Notes under the pieces: generated by a model | Told to the model about the DNA's origin: nothing | Databases searched by the model: none | Seen by the model: only the letters and a program-made list of their open reading frames with translations | Assembly: GCA_017557535.1 (NCBI GenBank) | Contig: JAFYYM010000075.1 | Location: forward strand, 1-64,000 | Direction: 5' to 3' | DNA: 64,000 nt | DNA from: Bacteroidales bacterium | GTDB lineage: Bacteria > Bacteroidota > Bacteroidia > Bacteroidales > UBA932 | Position numbers and translations under genes: made by a program | Part shown: positions 1 to 7,437 of the stretch, one piece after another | Position numbering within the stretch: the first letter of the stretch is position 1 | Layout: the number at the start of each line of letters is the position of its first letter

Positions 1-347
1 ATGGTGGTGAGGTCGTGTACGAGGAAGACTGGGGCCTCCGCCAGCTGGCTTATCCGATCCAGCACAAGACCTCTGGCTTCTATTATCTTATTCAGTTCCA
101 GGCCGATCCCTCTTTCGTGGAGACTCTGGAGACCCAGTATTTCCGTGATGAGAGGATCATCAGGTTCCTGACCGTCGCTCTTGACAAAGACGCCGTCGAA
201 TATGCCGAGCGCCGCCGTCAGAACAGGGCCAAGGCCGCTGCCGCTCCGAAGGTTGAGGAGCCCAAGGCTGAGGAGCCTGTCGTCGCCCCCGAGGATCTTG
301 AGGTTCCCACCGAGGAAGTCGAGTCAATTGAAGAGAACAACGCTTAA
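1..347 (+). CDS. rpsF: 30S ribosomal protein S6 (bS6), 5' end cut by window
   Basis: bS6 of the small-subunit platform, where it pairs with bS18. The reading frame is open from base 3 and the start codon lies before the window. The visible N-terminal segment EEDWGLRQLAYPI is the conserved S6 core, in which basic and aromatic residues contact bS18 and 16S rRNA. The last 40 or so residues form an Ala/Pro/Glu-rich acidic tail ending in IEENNA, longer than in many S6 proteins. It is followed by rpsR after 18 nt and rplI, the usual bS6-bS18-bL9 operon. Identity is secure; only the 5' end is missing. Confidence 0.95.
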   Translation, partial: GGEVVYEEDWGLRQLAYPIQHKTSGFYYLIQFQADPSFVETLETQYFRDERIIRFLTVALDKDAVEYAERRRQNRAKAAAAPKVEEPKAEEPVVAPEDLEVPTEEVESIEENNA

Positions 348-351
348 TTAT

Positions 352-357
352 AGGAGG
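352..357 (+). promoter_or_regulatory. Canonical Shine-Dalgarno AGGAGG before rpsR
   Basis: A perfect AGGAGG lies 8 nt before the rpsR ATG. Most starts in this window (ferredoxin, nfeD, flotillin, M16 protease, tgt) have no such motif, as expected for Bacteroidota. A weaker AGGAG at 646-650 precedes rplI by 9 nt. bS18 is part of the pocket that hides the anti-SD in this phylum, so the site may serve autoregulation (inference). Confidence 0.8.
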
Positions 358-365
358 ATATCACT

Positions 366-644
366 ATGGCACAGAATGACGCACAGAACGCTGGAATCCG
401 CTATCTGAACCCTCCGACAGTCGAGGTCAGGAAGAAGAAATATTGCCGCTTCAAGAAGGCGGGCATCAAGTATGTCGATTACAAGGACCCCGAGTTCCTC
501 AAGAAGTTCCTCAACGAGCAGGGTAAGATCCTTCCCCGCCGTATCACCGGTACTTCCCTCAAGTTCCAGAGGAAGGTTGCCAAGGCCGTTAAAAGGGCCC
601 GCTCCCTCGCTCTGCTTCCGTATGTCACTGACCTTCTTAAATAA
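366..644 (+). CDS. rpsR: 30S ribosomal protein S18 (bS18)
   Basis: bS18, 92 aa, binds bS6 and 16S rRNA on the 30S platform. The family core is clear: [20 protein letters not shown] followed by [12 protein letters not shown] and a basic C-terminal helix [21 protein letters not shown]. The length is slightly above the common 75-90 aa because of an N-terminal extension. The start at 366 is supported by the AGGAGG at 352-357. It sits 18 nt after rpsF and 15 nt before rplI in one operon. In Bacteroidota, bS18, bS6 and bS21 together sequester the 3' tail of 16S rRNA, which makes the strong SD on this particular gene notable. Confidence 0.97.
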   Translation: MAQNDAQNAGIRYLNPPTVEVRKKKYCRFKKAGIKYVDYKDPEFLKKFLNEQGKILPRRITGTSLKFQRKVAKAVKRARSLALLPYVTDLLK

Positions 645-659
645 TAGGAGACCGAGATC

Positions 660-1106
660 ATGAAGATTATACTTAAGAAAGAAGTTGCCAATCTCGGCGA
701 GGCCGGTGATGTGGTTGAGGTCAAGGGTGGTTATGGACTTAACTATCTGCTCCCTCAGGGATTCGCTATCGCAGCTACTCCTTCAGCTCTCAAGCAGCTT
801 GAGGAGACAAAGCGTCAGAGAGCTCACAAAGAGGCTAAGCTTATCGCTGACGCTGAGGCTCTCGCCGCTAAGATTGAGGCTGCTCCCGTGAAAGTCGCTG
901 TCAAGGTCAGCGAGACTGGTAAGATCTACGGTTCTGTCACCACAGGCCAGATCGAGGACGCTCTCAAGGCTCTTGGCATTGAGGTCGACAAGAAGAACAT
1001 CACCATTCCTGAGGACATCAAGGCTCTTGGTGAGTATGAGGGCGCTGTCAAGTGCTACAAGGCTGTCAAGGCTGCCCTCAAGTTCGTCGTTGAGGCTGAG
1101 GCCTAA
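660..1106 (+). CDS. rplI: 50S ribosomal protein L9 (bL9)
   Basis: bL9, 148 aa, an elongated protein of the large subunit near the L1 stalk. The N-terminal signature is MKIILKKEVANLGEAGDVVEVKGGYGLNYLLPQG without interruption; the Gly-rich GGYGLNYLLP motif is diagnostic. A charged connecting helix follows (about residues 42-75), then the C-terminal domain with ETGKIYGSVT near residues 85-95. The length matches the family. It is the third gene of the rpsF-rpsR-rplI operon. A strong intrinsic terminator lies 22 nt after the stop. Confidence 0.97.
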   Translation: MKIILKKEVANLGEAGDVVEVKGGYGLNYLLPQGFAIAATPSALKQLEETKRQRAHKEAKLIADAEALAAKIEAAPVKVAVKVSETGKIYGSVTTGQIEDALKALGIEVDKKNITIPEDIKALGEYEGAVKCYKAVKAALKFVVEAEA

Positions 1107-1127
1107 TAGCGGACTGAATATTTACAG

Positions 1128-1160
1128 AGCGGCACCGGGATTCCGGCGCCGCTTTTTTTT
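1128..1160 (+). terminator. Rho-independent terminator of the rpsF-rpsR-rplI operon
   Basis: Stem AGCGGC/GCCGCT (1128-1133 with 1148-1153), one A-C mismatch, then CCGG/CCGG closing a GATT loop, followed by a run of eight Ts. A textbook intrinsic terminator. Confidence 0.93.
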
Positions 1161-1176
1161 TATTATCGTTTAGTTT

Positions 1177-1208
1177 ATTGCGATTCTTTGGAATAATGTC
1201 TATATTGC
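1177..1208 (+). promoter_or_regulatory. Candidate promoter for the leader and TerD-like gene
   Basis: ATTG at 1177-1180, a 20-bp spacer, then TATATTGC at 1201-1208, one base short of the Bacteroidota -7 consensus TAnnTTTG. It lies just after the rplI terminator and before the hairpin leader, so a promoter is expected here. The -7 match is imperfect. Confidence 0.4.
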
Positions 1209-1227
1209 GAAAAATACAAGTTGACCT

Positions 1228-1299
1228 GGACCGCATAGAAAGTTCCTTTTTTCTTGAAGCCTTCGGGCTCGTTTTTACTTTCCGCGGTCCTTTTTTTTT
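1228..1299 (+). terminator. Terminator-like hairpin leader directly before a start codon
   Basis: GGACCGC (1228-1234) pairs perfectly with GCGGTCC (1284-1290). Inside it AAAGT (1239-1243) pairs with ACTTT (1277-1281), and AGCC-TTCG-GGCT (1258-1269) forms a UUCG-capped hairpin. Nine Ts follow (1291-1299). The T-run ends only 4 nt before the ATG at 1304 of the next gene. It could be an attenuator, the end of a short leader RNA of about 90 nt, or a second terminator behind rplI. No ribosomal or metabolite-binding motif was recognised. Confidence 0.55.
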
Positions 1300-1303
1300 G
1301 ACC

Positions 1304-3163
1304 ATGCATCCAGTTCTCATAAAGTTTTTCAAGGCCGCAACAACGACCTCAAGACGTGTTGACGATCCGGAATCTATTCAGACAGAGGCGCTTAAAAGGG
1401 GATTCATAATCGATCCCGCTATCTTGAATGAAGATGTCGCCGCCTTCATCAAGACCGAGGCCATCGACCCTAATTCCACGTTCTACAAGACTTGGGACGA
1501 TGTGGTCTCTAAAGACAGGTGGGAGCTTTTCCTTGACCAAGTGGCGCATTACACCACGACTTATGGAACGAGATACACTCTGGAGGGGAATGGCTATGTC
1601 CCGAATGATGGGGCGGAGGCTCCTGATTTCACAAAGTACACTGTCATACGGCCGATTTCTGAGGATGAGCTTTTTCAGCGTTGCAAGGTTCTCGTGTCAT
1701 CCGGAATAGCCCTTAATCCTGTAACAGTCAAGGTCGTTTGCGAAGCGATCGCGGATTATTTGAAGTCTCATCCGTTCGCCGATTTTAACATGGACTTGGT
1801 CCGTAACAGGGAGGCTGTCTCAATACTGGCATCGAAGCTAGGAATCAGGCCCTCAGACCCTGTCGCCTTGCTCCGATACATTGTCTTTGAGTCGACCGGG
1901 ATGTCCCTTCTGATCAAGAACCAAGATCTTGTGAGAAGGATTAAACAAACTGCCAACCAGTTTGATTTCAATAAGTTGACTCGGGAAGAGAAAGATGCGC
2001 TAGCCTCTGTGTTCTATCGTTTCAAGGATCTGTTCCTAGCATTCAGGACTCATGAGACCAGGTTCTATGACACCGAGAAGAAGGAGATGGTGACAGAGCC
2101 TTCGACTTCCAGGAAAGTCATCAATCAGATCCGTAGAAAAGCCGGGCGGCTTCACAAGCCCTTGAAACCGGGTTATTGGGAGAGTATTCTCGCCGGTGAG
2201 CGTCCTATCGAGGAGATATCGGGCCGTCTCGGAGGCTTAAACGCATTCAAGACCGTGTCATTGCTCCAGACGGTCAGGGAGCGTCTTCTGATGATGGAGA
2301 CTCCTTCCAAGAGGATGTTCATGATCCGGAATGGGAAAACTTTTGTGGCTCCCCTGGAGGAGGCCTCGTTCGCCGGCATGAAAGATTATTACTCTTCTTT
2401 GGCCGATCTTTTTGAGAATAAGCTGGTCGAGATTCTCGCCTCCAAGGCTTGTTCCGTGAAATTCCCTGAGAAGGTCGTTTTGGCTTGCCCTTCCTCGGAG
2501 AAGAACTTCATAGGGAATTTCCCCTTCGGTTCGTGGTATCCTCTGAGCGGGCATAATTTCTTCGGGATATATTGGCGTAACGAGTGGGGGACACACGATT
2601 TCGACATAAGTTTTGTCAACCTCGGAGGGCACAAAGTCGGTTGGAACAGCGTCTATAATACAGGGCATGCTGTTTATTCTGGTGATATGACCAATGCTGA
2701 CCCCGAAGCCAGCGAGATCCTGTATTGCAAAGGGACCAGTGACGATGGCATCATATTCTGCAACCGTTACAATGGGGAACAGGGGAGCCGTTTCCGCTTC
2801 TTTTTCGGGCAGGAAGAGATTGTCGACATGAAGAGGAATTATATGGCCGATCCTAATAACATGGTTGTCAATGAGGATCTGACGTCTGATCTTCGTCAAT
2901 CCATGATCGCCGCCGTGAGCGGTGGTAAGATATTCCTGATGAGTCTTGGGGTTGGGAATTCCCGGGTCAGCTCAGGGATGGATTCAGCTGACAAGTCTGC
3001 GATCATAGCCAGAAAATCAGCTTGTTTTGTGGATCTGAAGACCCTCCTACTCAAGTCTGGATTCAGGGAAGTGGCTCAGGGTGAGAAGGCTGACCTTGAC
3101 CTTGAGGATCTCCACAAGGACACTCTGATCAGTCTTTTTTCTCCTGCCCGTCCTCAGGCTTAA
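1304..3163 (+). CDS. Large protein with C-terminal TerD-like region (MXAN_6230/SCO0854-like)
   Basis: 619 aa from the ATG at 1304; an upstream in-frame extension to 1178 runs through the terminator-like hairpin and was not used. No signal peptide or membrane segment is visible, so it is probably cytoplasmic. The N-terminal 330 residues are helical and unassigned. The C-terminal part has the order HDFDISFV, then YNTGHAVYSGDMTNADPEASE, then a hydrophobic strand and GSRFRFFF. This resembles the DLDLS...SGD...GASE pattern of TerD-like domains in the actinobacterial and myxobacterial MXAN_6230/SCO0854 family, which I know as uncharacterised. The middle (NQIRRKAGRLHKPLKPGYWE, then FMIRNGKTFV) also recalls that family. 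The zinc-binding RING part is absent. Homology is from pattern recall and function is unknown. The last 35 nt overlap the convergent ligase gene. Confidence 0.6.
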   Translation: MHPVLIKFFKAATTTSRRVDDPESIQTEALKRGFIIDPAILNEDVAAFIKTEAIDPNSTFYKTWDDVVSKDRWELFLDQVAHYTTTYGTRYTLEGNGYVPNDGAEAPDFTKYTVIRPISEDELFQRCKVLVSSGIALNPVTVKVVCEAIADYLKSHPFADFNMDLVRNREAVSILASKLGIRPSDPVALLRYIVFESTGMSLLIKNQDLVRRIKQTANQFDFNKLTREEKDALASVFYRFKDLFLAFRTHETRFYDTEKKEMVTEPSTSRKVINQIRRKAGRLHKPLKPGYWESILAGERPIEEISGRLGGLNAFKTVSLLQTVRERLLMMETPSKRMFMIRNGKTFVAPLEEASFAGMKDYYSSLADLFENKLVEILASKACSVKFPEKVVLACPSSEKNFIGNFPFGSWYPLSGHNFFGIYWRNEWGTHDFDISFVNLGGHKVGWNSVYNTGHAVYSGDMTNADPEASEILYCKGTSDDGIIFCNRYNGEQGSRFRFFFGQEEIVDMKRNYMADPNNMVVNEDLTSDLRQSMIAAVSGGKIFLMSLGVGNSRVSSGMDSADKSAIIARKSACFVDLKTLLLKSGFREVAQGEKADLDLEDLHKDTLISLFSPARPQA

Positions 3164-4805
3164 ATGATTTGTACTTGAATCGGCGTATCTTCTGGGTCGC
3201 GGTTTTTTCGAAATCCTCTTTCATGGCATCAACCTCACCGATGTTGGACTGCTTTCCGACACGTTTGTTGACGTAATCCATGACAGCCTTTTTCTTAGCC
3301 TCGAGGTTCTCGAAGAACTTCTCTTCCTTCTCGATCATACCCCAGTCAATGACGTTCTCATCGAATTTCACAAGTGCCACGAGTTTACCGTCACGTTCGA
3401 TGACAAGAGATTCGTTGACACCTCTCATGTTATTGATGACCTGCTCGATCTCTTCAGGGTAGATGTTCTCGCCGGAAGGGCCAACGATCATGTTGCCTAG
3501 ACGTCCTTTTATGTAGTACCTGCCTTTGGAGTCCATGCAGGCGAGATCATTTGTCCGGAACCATCCGTCATCGGTCAGTGCGGCGCGGGTTCGTTCCGGA
3601 TCCCTGTAGTAACCCAGCATGACATTGTCTCCCTTGGCGATAATCTCACCTTCGCCGGTCGCAGGATCGACATTCTGGAGCTTTACCTGGACGTTGTAGG
3701 CCGGTACACCGATTGAGCCTACCACTGTCTTCCCGACGCAAGCGTTGGTGATAAGCGGTGCTGTCTCGGTGAGGCCGTAACCGATGGCGTAAGGGAAATG
3801 AGCCTTGTTGAGGAATTCCTCAACCGTGGAGTCAAGCTTGGATCCTCCAATACCGAAGAACTTCAACTTGCCGCCAAAAGACTTGTATAACTTCTTGCCG
3901 ACTAGCCAATAAAGGATCCTGGGCATTTTCTTTCTCATCCAGGATAATGTGCGGCTTCTCTCAATGGTGGGAAGGACACTGTTCCTGTACACTTTCTCGA
4001 TGATAAGAGGAACGGCGCACATTATGGTGGGCCGAACTTTCTTCATCGCATCCATTAGAATGGATGGTGTCGGTGGTTTCTTTATATAATACACGCAGCC
4101 GCCGACAAAGAGAGGATAGAGAACGCTGAAGGCCATCTCATAGGTGTGAGACATCGGGAGGATTGAAAGCCAGCGGTCCTTCTTCCCGGCCGGTTGGGCG
4201 TGGAAAGCGGCTATGATGTTCTGGCAGAAATTGCGATGGCTCAGCATCACTCCCTTCGCGTTGCCGGAAGTTCCTGAGGTGTAGATGATTGAGGCAAGGT
4301 CATCAGCTTGTGGTTCACTGGAATGCCCTTCGCAGGTGAAGGCATGGTCGTCTTTCTTGATGAACTCGAAAGTCTCGATGTCTATGACAAGGGTGAGCTT
4401 TTCCTTGACCTCATCTGAGAGCTTCTTCAGAAGACGCCTTGAGATGAATATCGCCTTGCACTCTGAGTGGGTGAGTATGTTTGTAACCTCGCTCTCTGAA
4501 GAGTCCGGGAGGATAGGAACTGTCACCCTCCCGAAAGGAACGCATGAGAACATGGCGACAGTCCAGTTAGGCATGTTGTTGGACAATATCGCCACCTTAT
4601 CTCCAGCGCTTATCCCGAAGCGGTTGAAACGCTGGGAAAGCTCCAGACACTTATGTTTGAAACTGTCGTAGGTGTATTCCTGCCCTCCATCCACGAAACA
4701 TGAAAGCGGTCTCTTGGCGAAGGTGTCGGTCGCCATCTCGAATAGTTTGGACAGGGTGGTCACATAATTCTCCCTGCTCTGTCTCAAAAGGGTCTGGATT
4801 GACAT
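3129..4805 (-). CDS. AMP-binding acyl-CoA synthetase (long-chain fatty acid-CoA ligase type)
   Basis: 558 aa, adenylate-forming enzyme that activates a fatty acid to acyl-AMP and then acyl-CoA. The P-loop-like motif IIYTSGTSGNAKGVMLSHRN is near residue 175. The A5 motif GYGLTETAPLIT is near 340, and the C-terminal hinge region GRLGNMIVGPSGENIYPEEIE near 435 leads into the swivelling domain with a lysine-rich tail. The N-terminus has no signal peptide, so it is cytosolic or peripheral at the membrane. It lies 9 nt downstream of an acyltransferase gene, suggesting joint phospholipid or fatty acid recycling. FadD-like, but substrate length cannot be read from sequence. Confidence 0.9.
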   Translation of the reverse strand: MSIQTLLRQSRENYVTTLSKLFEMATDTFAKRPLSCFVDGGQEYTYDSFKHKCLELSQRFNRFGISAGDKVAILSNNMPNWTVAMFSCVPFGRVTVPILPDSSESEVTNILTHSECKAIFISRRLLKKLSDEVKEKLTLVIDIETFEFIKKDDHAFTCEGHSSEPQADDLASIIYTSGTSGNAKGVMLSHRNFCQNIIAAFHAQPAGKKDRWLSILPMSHTYEMAFSVLYPLFVGGCVYYIKKPPTPSILMDAMKKVRPTIMCAVPLIIEKVYRNSVLPTIERSRTLSWMRKKMPRILYWLVGKKLYKSFGGKLKFFGIGGSKLDSTVEEFLNKAHFPYAIGYGLTETAPLITNACVGKTVVGSIGVPAYNVQVKLQNVDPATGEGEIIAKGDNVMLGYYRDPERTRAALTDDGWFRTNDLACMDSKGRYYIKGRLGNMIVGPSGENIYPEEIEQVINNMRGVNESLVIERDGKLVALVKFDENVIDWGMIEKEEKFFENLEAKKKAVMDYVNKRVGKQSNIGEVDAMKEDFEKTATQKIRRFKYKSFKPEDGQEKKD

Positions 4806-4814
4806 CGCGCTATA

Positions 4815-5375
4815 TTAATGTGTGACAAATCCTTCAGGGTGCTTACCTTGGAGCCCCATCTGCTCATATATACCTTGGATACGCTCAGTGTCGGCTCTGG
4901 CATCATCGGTCAGTTCCACTTTCTCGCCGGCGCTGACTCTTTTGCGGCCCCAGTCGAAATACCCCAGGTAAACCGGGCAGCCTACGGCCTTCGCTATCAC
5001 GTGATAGCCTGTTTTCCACCTCTTGGTGGCCTTTCGTGTGCCCTCAGGGGCTATCGCGAGTATGAAGGTGTCATCTCCTTCCATATGGTCAATAAGGCTC
5101 TTGACCATCGCCGTAGCATTGCTCCTGTCCACGGGTACGGCTCCCATCCTCTTGATGAGTGGACCTATCGGCCAGAAGAAAAACTCCTTTTTTATCATAA
5201 CCCTGGCCTTTTGCGCGGCGAATTGGGTGTAAAACAGGTATGAAACGATGAAGTCCATCGCCGATGTGTGGGGAACTCCCAGGATTATGGCCTTTTTTTC
5301 AGGGACAGGACCTCCGACAGTGGTCCATCCCATCTTCTTCAGCATCCATCCGCAGAATTGTGCCCAACGTGTCAT
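4815..5375 (-). CDS. 1-acyl-sn-glycerol-3-phosphate acyltransferase family (PlsC-like)
   Basis: 186 aa, short PlsC-type acyltransferase. The HX4D catalytic motif is H36-TSAM-D41, and the substrate-binding block is EGTR at 111-114 followed by a lysine-rich KATKRWKTGY. Family members transfer acyl groups to lysophosphatidate or related lysolipids. At 186 aa it is shorter than the typical 240 aa PlsC, like the short glycerol acyltransferase family found in Bacteroidota. It lies 11 nt after parE and 9 nt before the acyl-CoA ligase, forming a three-gene run. Codons near residue 125 carry a 16-bp perfect palindrome (4993-5008). Confidence 0.85.
   Translation of the reverse strand: MTRWAQFCGWMLKKMGWTTVGGPVPEKKAIILGVPHTSAMDFIVSYLFYTQFAAQKARVMIKKEFFFWPIGPLIKRMGAVPVDRSNATAMVKSLIDHMEGDDTFILAIAPEGTRKATKRWKTGYHVIAKAVGCPVYLGYFDWGRKRVSAGEKVELTDDARADTERIQGIYEQMGLQGKHPEGFVTH
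4993..5008. repeat. 16-bp perfect palindrome with TCACGTGA core
   Basis: GCTATCAC/GTGATAGC, perfectly self-complementary, inside the acyltransferase coding sequence (residues GYHVIA). It shares the TCACGTGA core with the widely conserved parS consensus TGTTTCACGTGAAACA but differs at three positions per half-site. The encoded residues alone could explain it. Confidence 0.3.
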
Positions 5376-5386
5376 ATTCCTAATAG

Positions 5387-7324
5387 TTAAATATTAATAT
5401 CTTCCAGCTCTTCCTCGGACTTAAGGTTGGCTCTGATGAAGTTCTGGCGGTCTATGGTGTTGTCACCCATGTAGAACTCCATTATGTCCGCTATCGATTC
5501 CTCGTCCGATAGTTTCACGAGATCCAGCCTCATGTCCTCACCGATGAAATCCACGAACTCATCAGAGGATATCTCTCCAAGACCTTTGAACCTTGTGATC
5601 TGGACAGATGTTTTCAATGCCTTAACAGCCTTCTCTTTCTCATCGGAGGAGTAGCAATAACGCCTTTCCTTCTTGTTCGCCACCCTGAATAGGGGCGTTT
5701 GGAGTATATGGACGTGGCCTCGGCGGATGAGATCCGGGTAATACTTCATGAAAAATGTCAGGACCAGCATCCGGATGTGCATCCCGTCGTCATCAGCATC
5801 TGTGGCGACAATGATGTTATTGTAACGGAGGTTGTCAAGGTCGTCCTCGACACCGAGGGCTGAGATGAGAAGGTTAAGCTCTTCATTTTCAGCGACTCTC
5901 TTGCGACTTTCCTTGTAGCAGTTGATAGGCTTCCCCCTGAGGCTGAACACAGCCTGGTACTCGGCGTTTCTGACTTTCGTGATAGTTCCGGACGCGGAGT
6001 CTCCCTCAGTTATGAATATGCTGGTCTTCTCTGCCATCTCCTCCTTGCCCTTGGGCATCTTGTCGCAGAAGTGATAGCGGCAGTCTCTGAGTTTGCGGTT
6101 ATACACATTGGCCTTTTTGTTGCGCTCACGGGTCTTTTTCTGGATTCCCGCTATCTCTTCGCGCTCAGCCTGTGATTCCTTAATCTTGTTCTCAATGATC
6201 GGGACGACATCGAGATGGATCCTGAGGTAATTGTCAAGATGTCTGGCGACGAAGTCGTTGACGAATGACCTGATGGTCGGCCCCCTGTCTATCTCCAGTG
6301 AGCCATCTGGATTCTGTATCTTCTTGCCATGCTCGTCGGTCTTGTACTTCTCCCACATGTATGTGGAACCGAGCTTGGTCTTTGTCTGCCCCTCGAAATT
6401 AGGCTCCTGTATTTGGATGCTGATGGCTCCGATGATGCCTTGGCGGCAGTCCTCGGGCTTGTAGTCTTTCTTGAAATAGTCCTTGAGGGTCTTCGCGATA
6501 GCCTCCCTGAACGCCGCGAGGTGGGTCCCGCCGTCCCTGGTGTTCTGGCCATTCACGAATGAGGATATATTCTCACCGTAGGAGTTGCCGTGGGTCAGCA
6601 CGACCTCGATGTCGTCATCCTCCAGATGTATCGGTTCGTACAGGGGAGTCTCTGACATATTCTCCCTCACGAGATCCAGAAGGCCGTTGTCGGACTTATA
6701 GGAAGCTCCGTTCAAGACCAGAGTCAGACCTTTTTTGAGGTAGGAATAGTTCTTCACCATGGTCTCGACATAGTCCATGTTGAACTCGAAGCCGCCGAAC
6801 ATCTCGTTGTCCGGGGTGAAGACCACCAGAGTCCCGTTCTTCTCGTTGACCTTGTCCTTTTTGCCGCTTTCCTTCAACTCACCTCGCTCATAGCTTGCCC
6901 ATGAGCTTTCTCCCTCGCGGAAAGACTCCACATAAAACTTCTCGGAAAGGGCGTTGACAGCCTTGGTTCCCACACCGTTGAGACCGACGGATTTCTTGAA
7001 AACCTTGTCGTCGAATTTACCTCCGGTGTTGAGCTCGCTGGTCGCCTTGACAACTGACCCAAGGGGGATTCCGCGGCCGAAGTCCCTGATCTTGACTTGT
7101 TTATCTTCAATGTCTATAAGGACCTTGTTGCCGAATCCGGCCGAGAACTCGTCAATGCAGTTGTCAACGATCTCCTTCAGGAGAACGTAAATACCGTCTC
7201 CAGGATTGGAACCGTTTCCCAAACGGCCGATGTACATTCCAGGCCTGCGCCGGATGTGCTCGACACCTTCCAGGGTCTTAATATTGGCGTCTGTGTATTC
7301 CTCAAATGTCCGTTTCTCTGCCAT
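5387..7324 (-). CDS. parE: DNA topoisomerase IV subunit B
   Basis: 645 aa, ATPase subunit of topoisomerase IV, which decatenates replicated chromosomes with ParC. The N-terminal GHKL ATPase is shown by EHIRRRPGMYIG, EIVDNCIDEF and DFGRGIPLG, then GLNGVGTKAVNALS. The TOPRIM domain has EGDSASG near residue 440 and DADDDGMHIR near 510. Length and the start segment (EEYTDANIKTLEGVEHIRRR) fit Bacteroidota ParE better than GyrB. No parC is in the window; the genes behind it are lipid enzymes. A divergent intergenic region of 113 bp separates it from the DUF1573 gene. Confidence 0.9.
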   Translation of the reverse strand: MAEKRTFEEYTDANIKTLEGVEHIRRRPGMYIGRLGNGSNPGDGIYVLLKEIVDNCIDEFSAGFGNKVLIDIEDKQVKIRDFGRGIPLGSVVKATSELNTGGKFDDKVFKKSVGLNGVGTKAVNALSEKFYVESFREGESSWASYERGELKESGKKDKVNEKNGTLVVFTPDNEMFGGFEFNMDYVETMVKNYSYLKKGLTLVLNGASYKSDNGLLDLVRENMSETPLYEPIHLEDDDIEVVLTHGNSYGENISSFVNGQNTRDGGTHLAAFREAIAKTLKDYFKKDYKPEDCRQGIIGAISIQIQEPNFEGQTKTKLGSTYMWEKYKTDEHGKKIQNPDGSLEIDRGPTIRSFVNDFVARHLDNYLRIHLDVVPIIENKIKESQAEREEIAGIQKKTRERNKKANVYNRKLRDCRYHFCDKMPKGKEEMAEKTSIFITEGDSASGTITKVRNAEYQAVFSLRGKPINCYKESRKRVAENEELNLLISALGVEDDLDNLRYNNIIVATDADDDGMHIRMLVLTFFMKYYPDLIRRGHVHILQTPLFRVANKKERRYCYSSDEKEKAVKALKTSVQITRFKGLGEISSDEFVDFIGEDMRLDLVKLSDEESIADIMEFYMGDNTIDRQNFIRANLKSEEELEDINI

Positions 7325-7352
7325 TTACTTTTTCAGTTGATGCTAAATCATA

Positions 7353-7360
7353 CAAATTTA
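7353..7360 (-). promoter_or_regulatory. Candidate -7 element of parE promoter
   Basis: Read on the minus strand the element is TAAATTTG, matching TAnnTTTG, 28 nt before the parE ATG. No convincing -33 TTTG was seen at 19-21 bp. Confidence 0.4.
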
Positions 7361-7437
7361 CTAACTTTTGGCGGGATTTGAAAATCACGTCATATTCAAG
7401 TTTGGAAAGGTATTTGCAAAAGGCATATTCCTGAAAC

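Noticed and set aside
2258-2899. 213-codon open frame on - opposite the TerD-like gene
   Set aside because: The plus-strand product has coherent protein-like segments and conserved-looking motifs; the minus frame has none.
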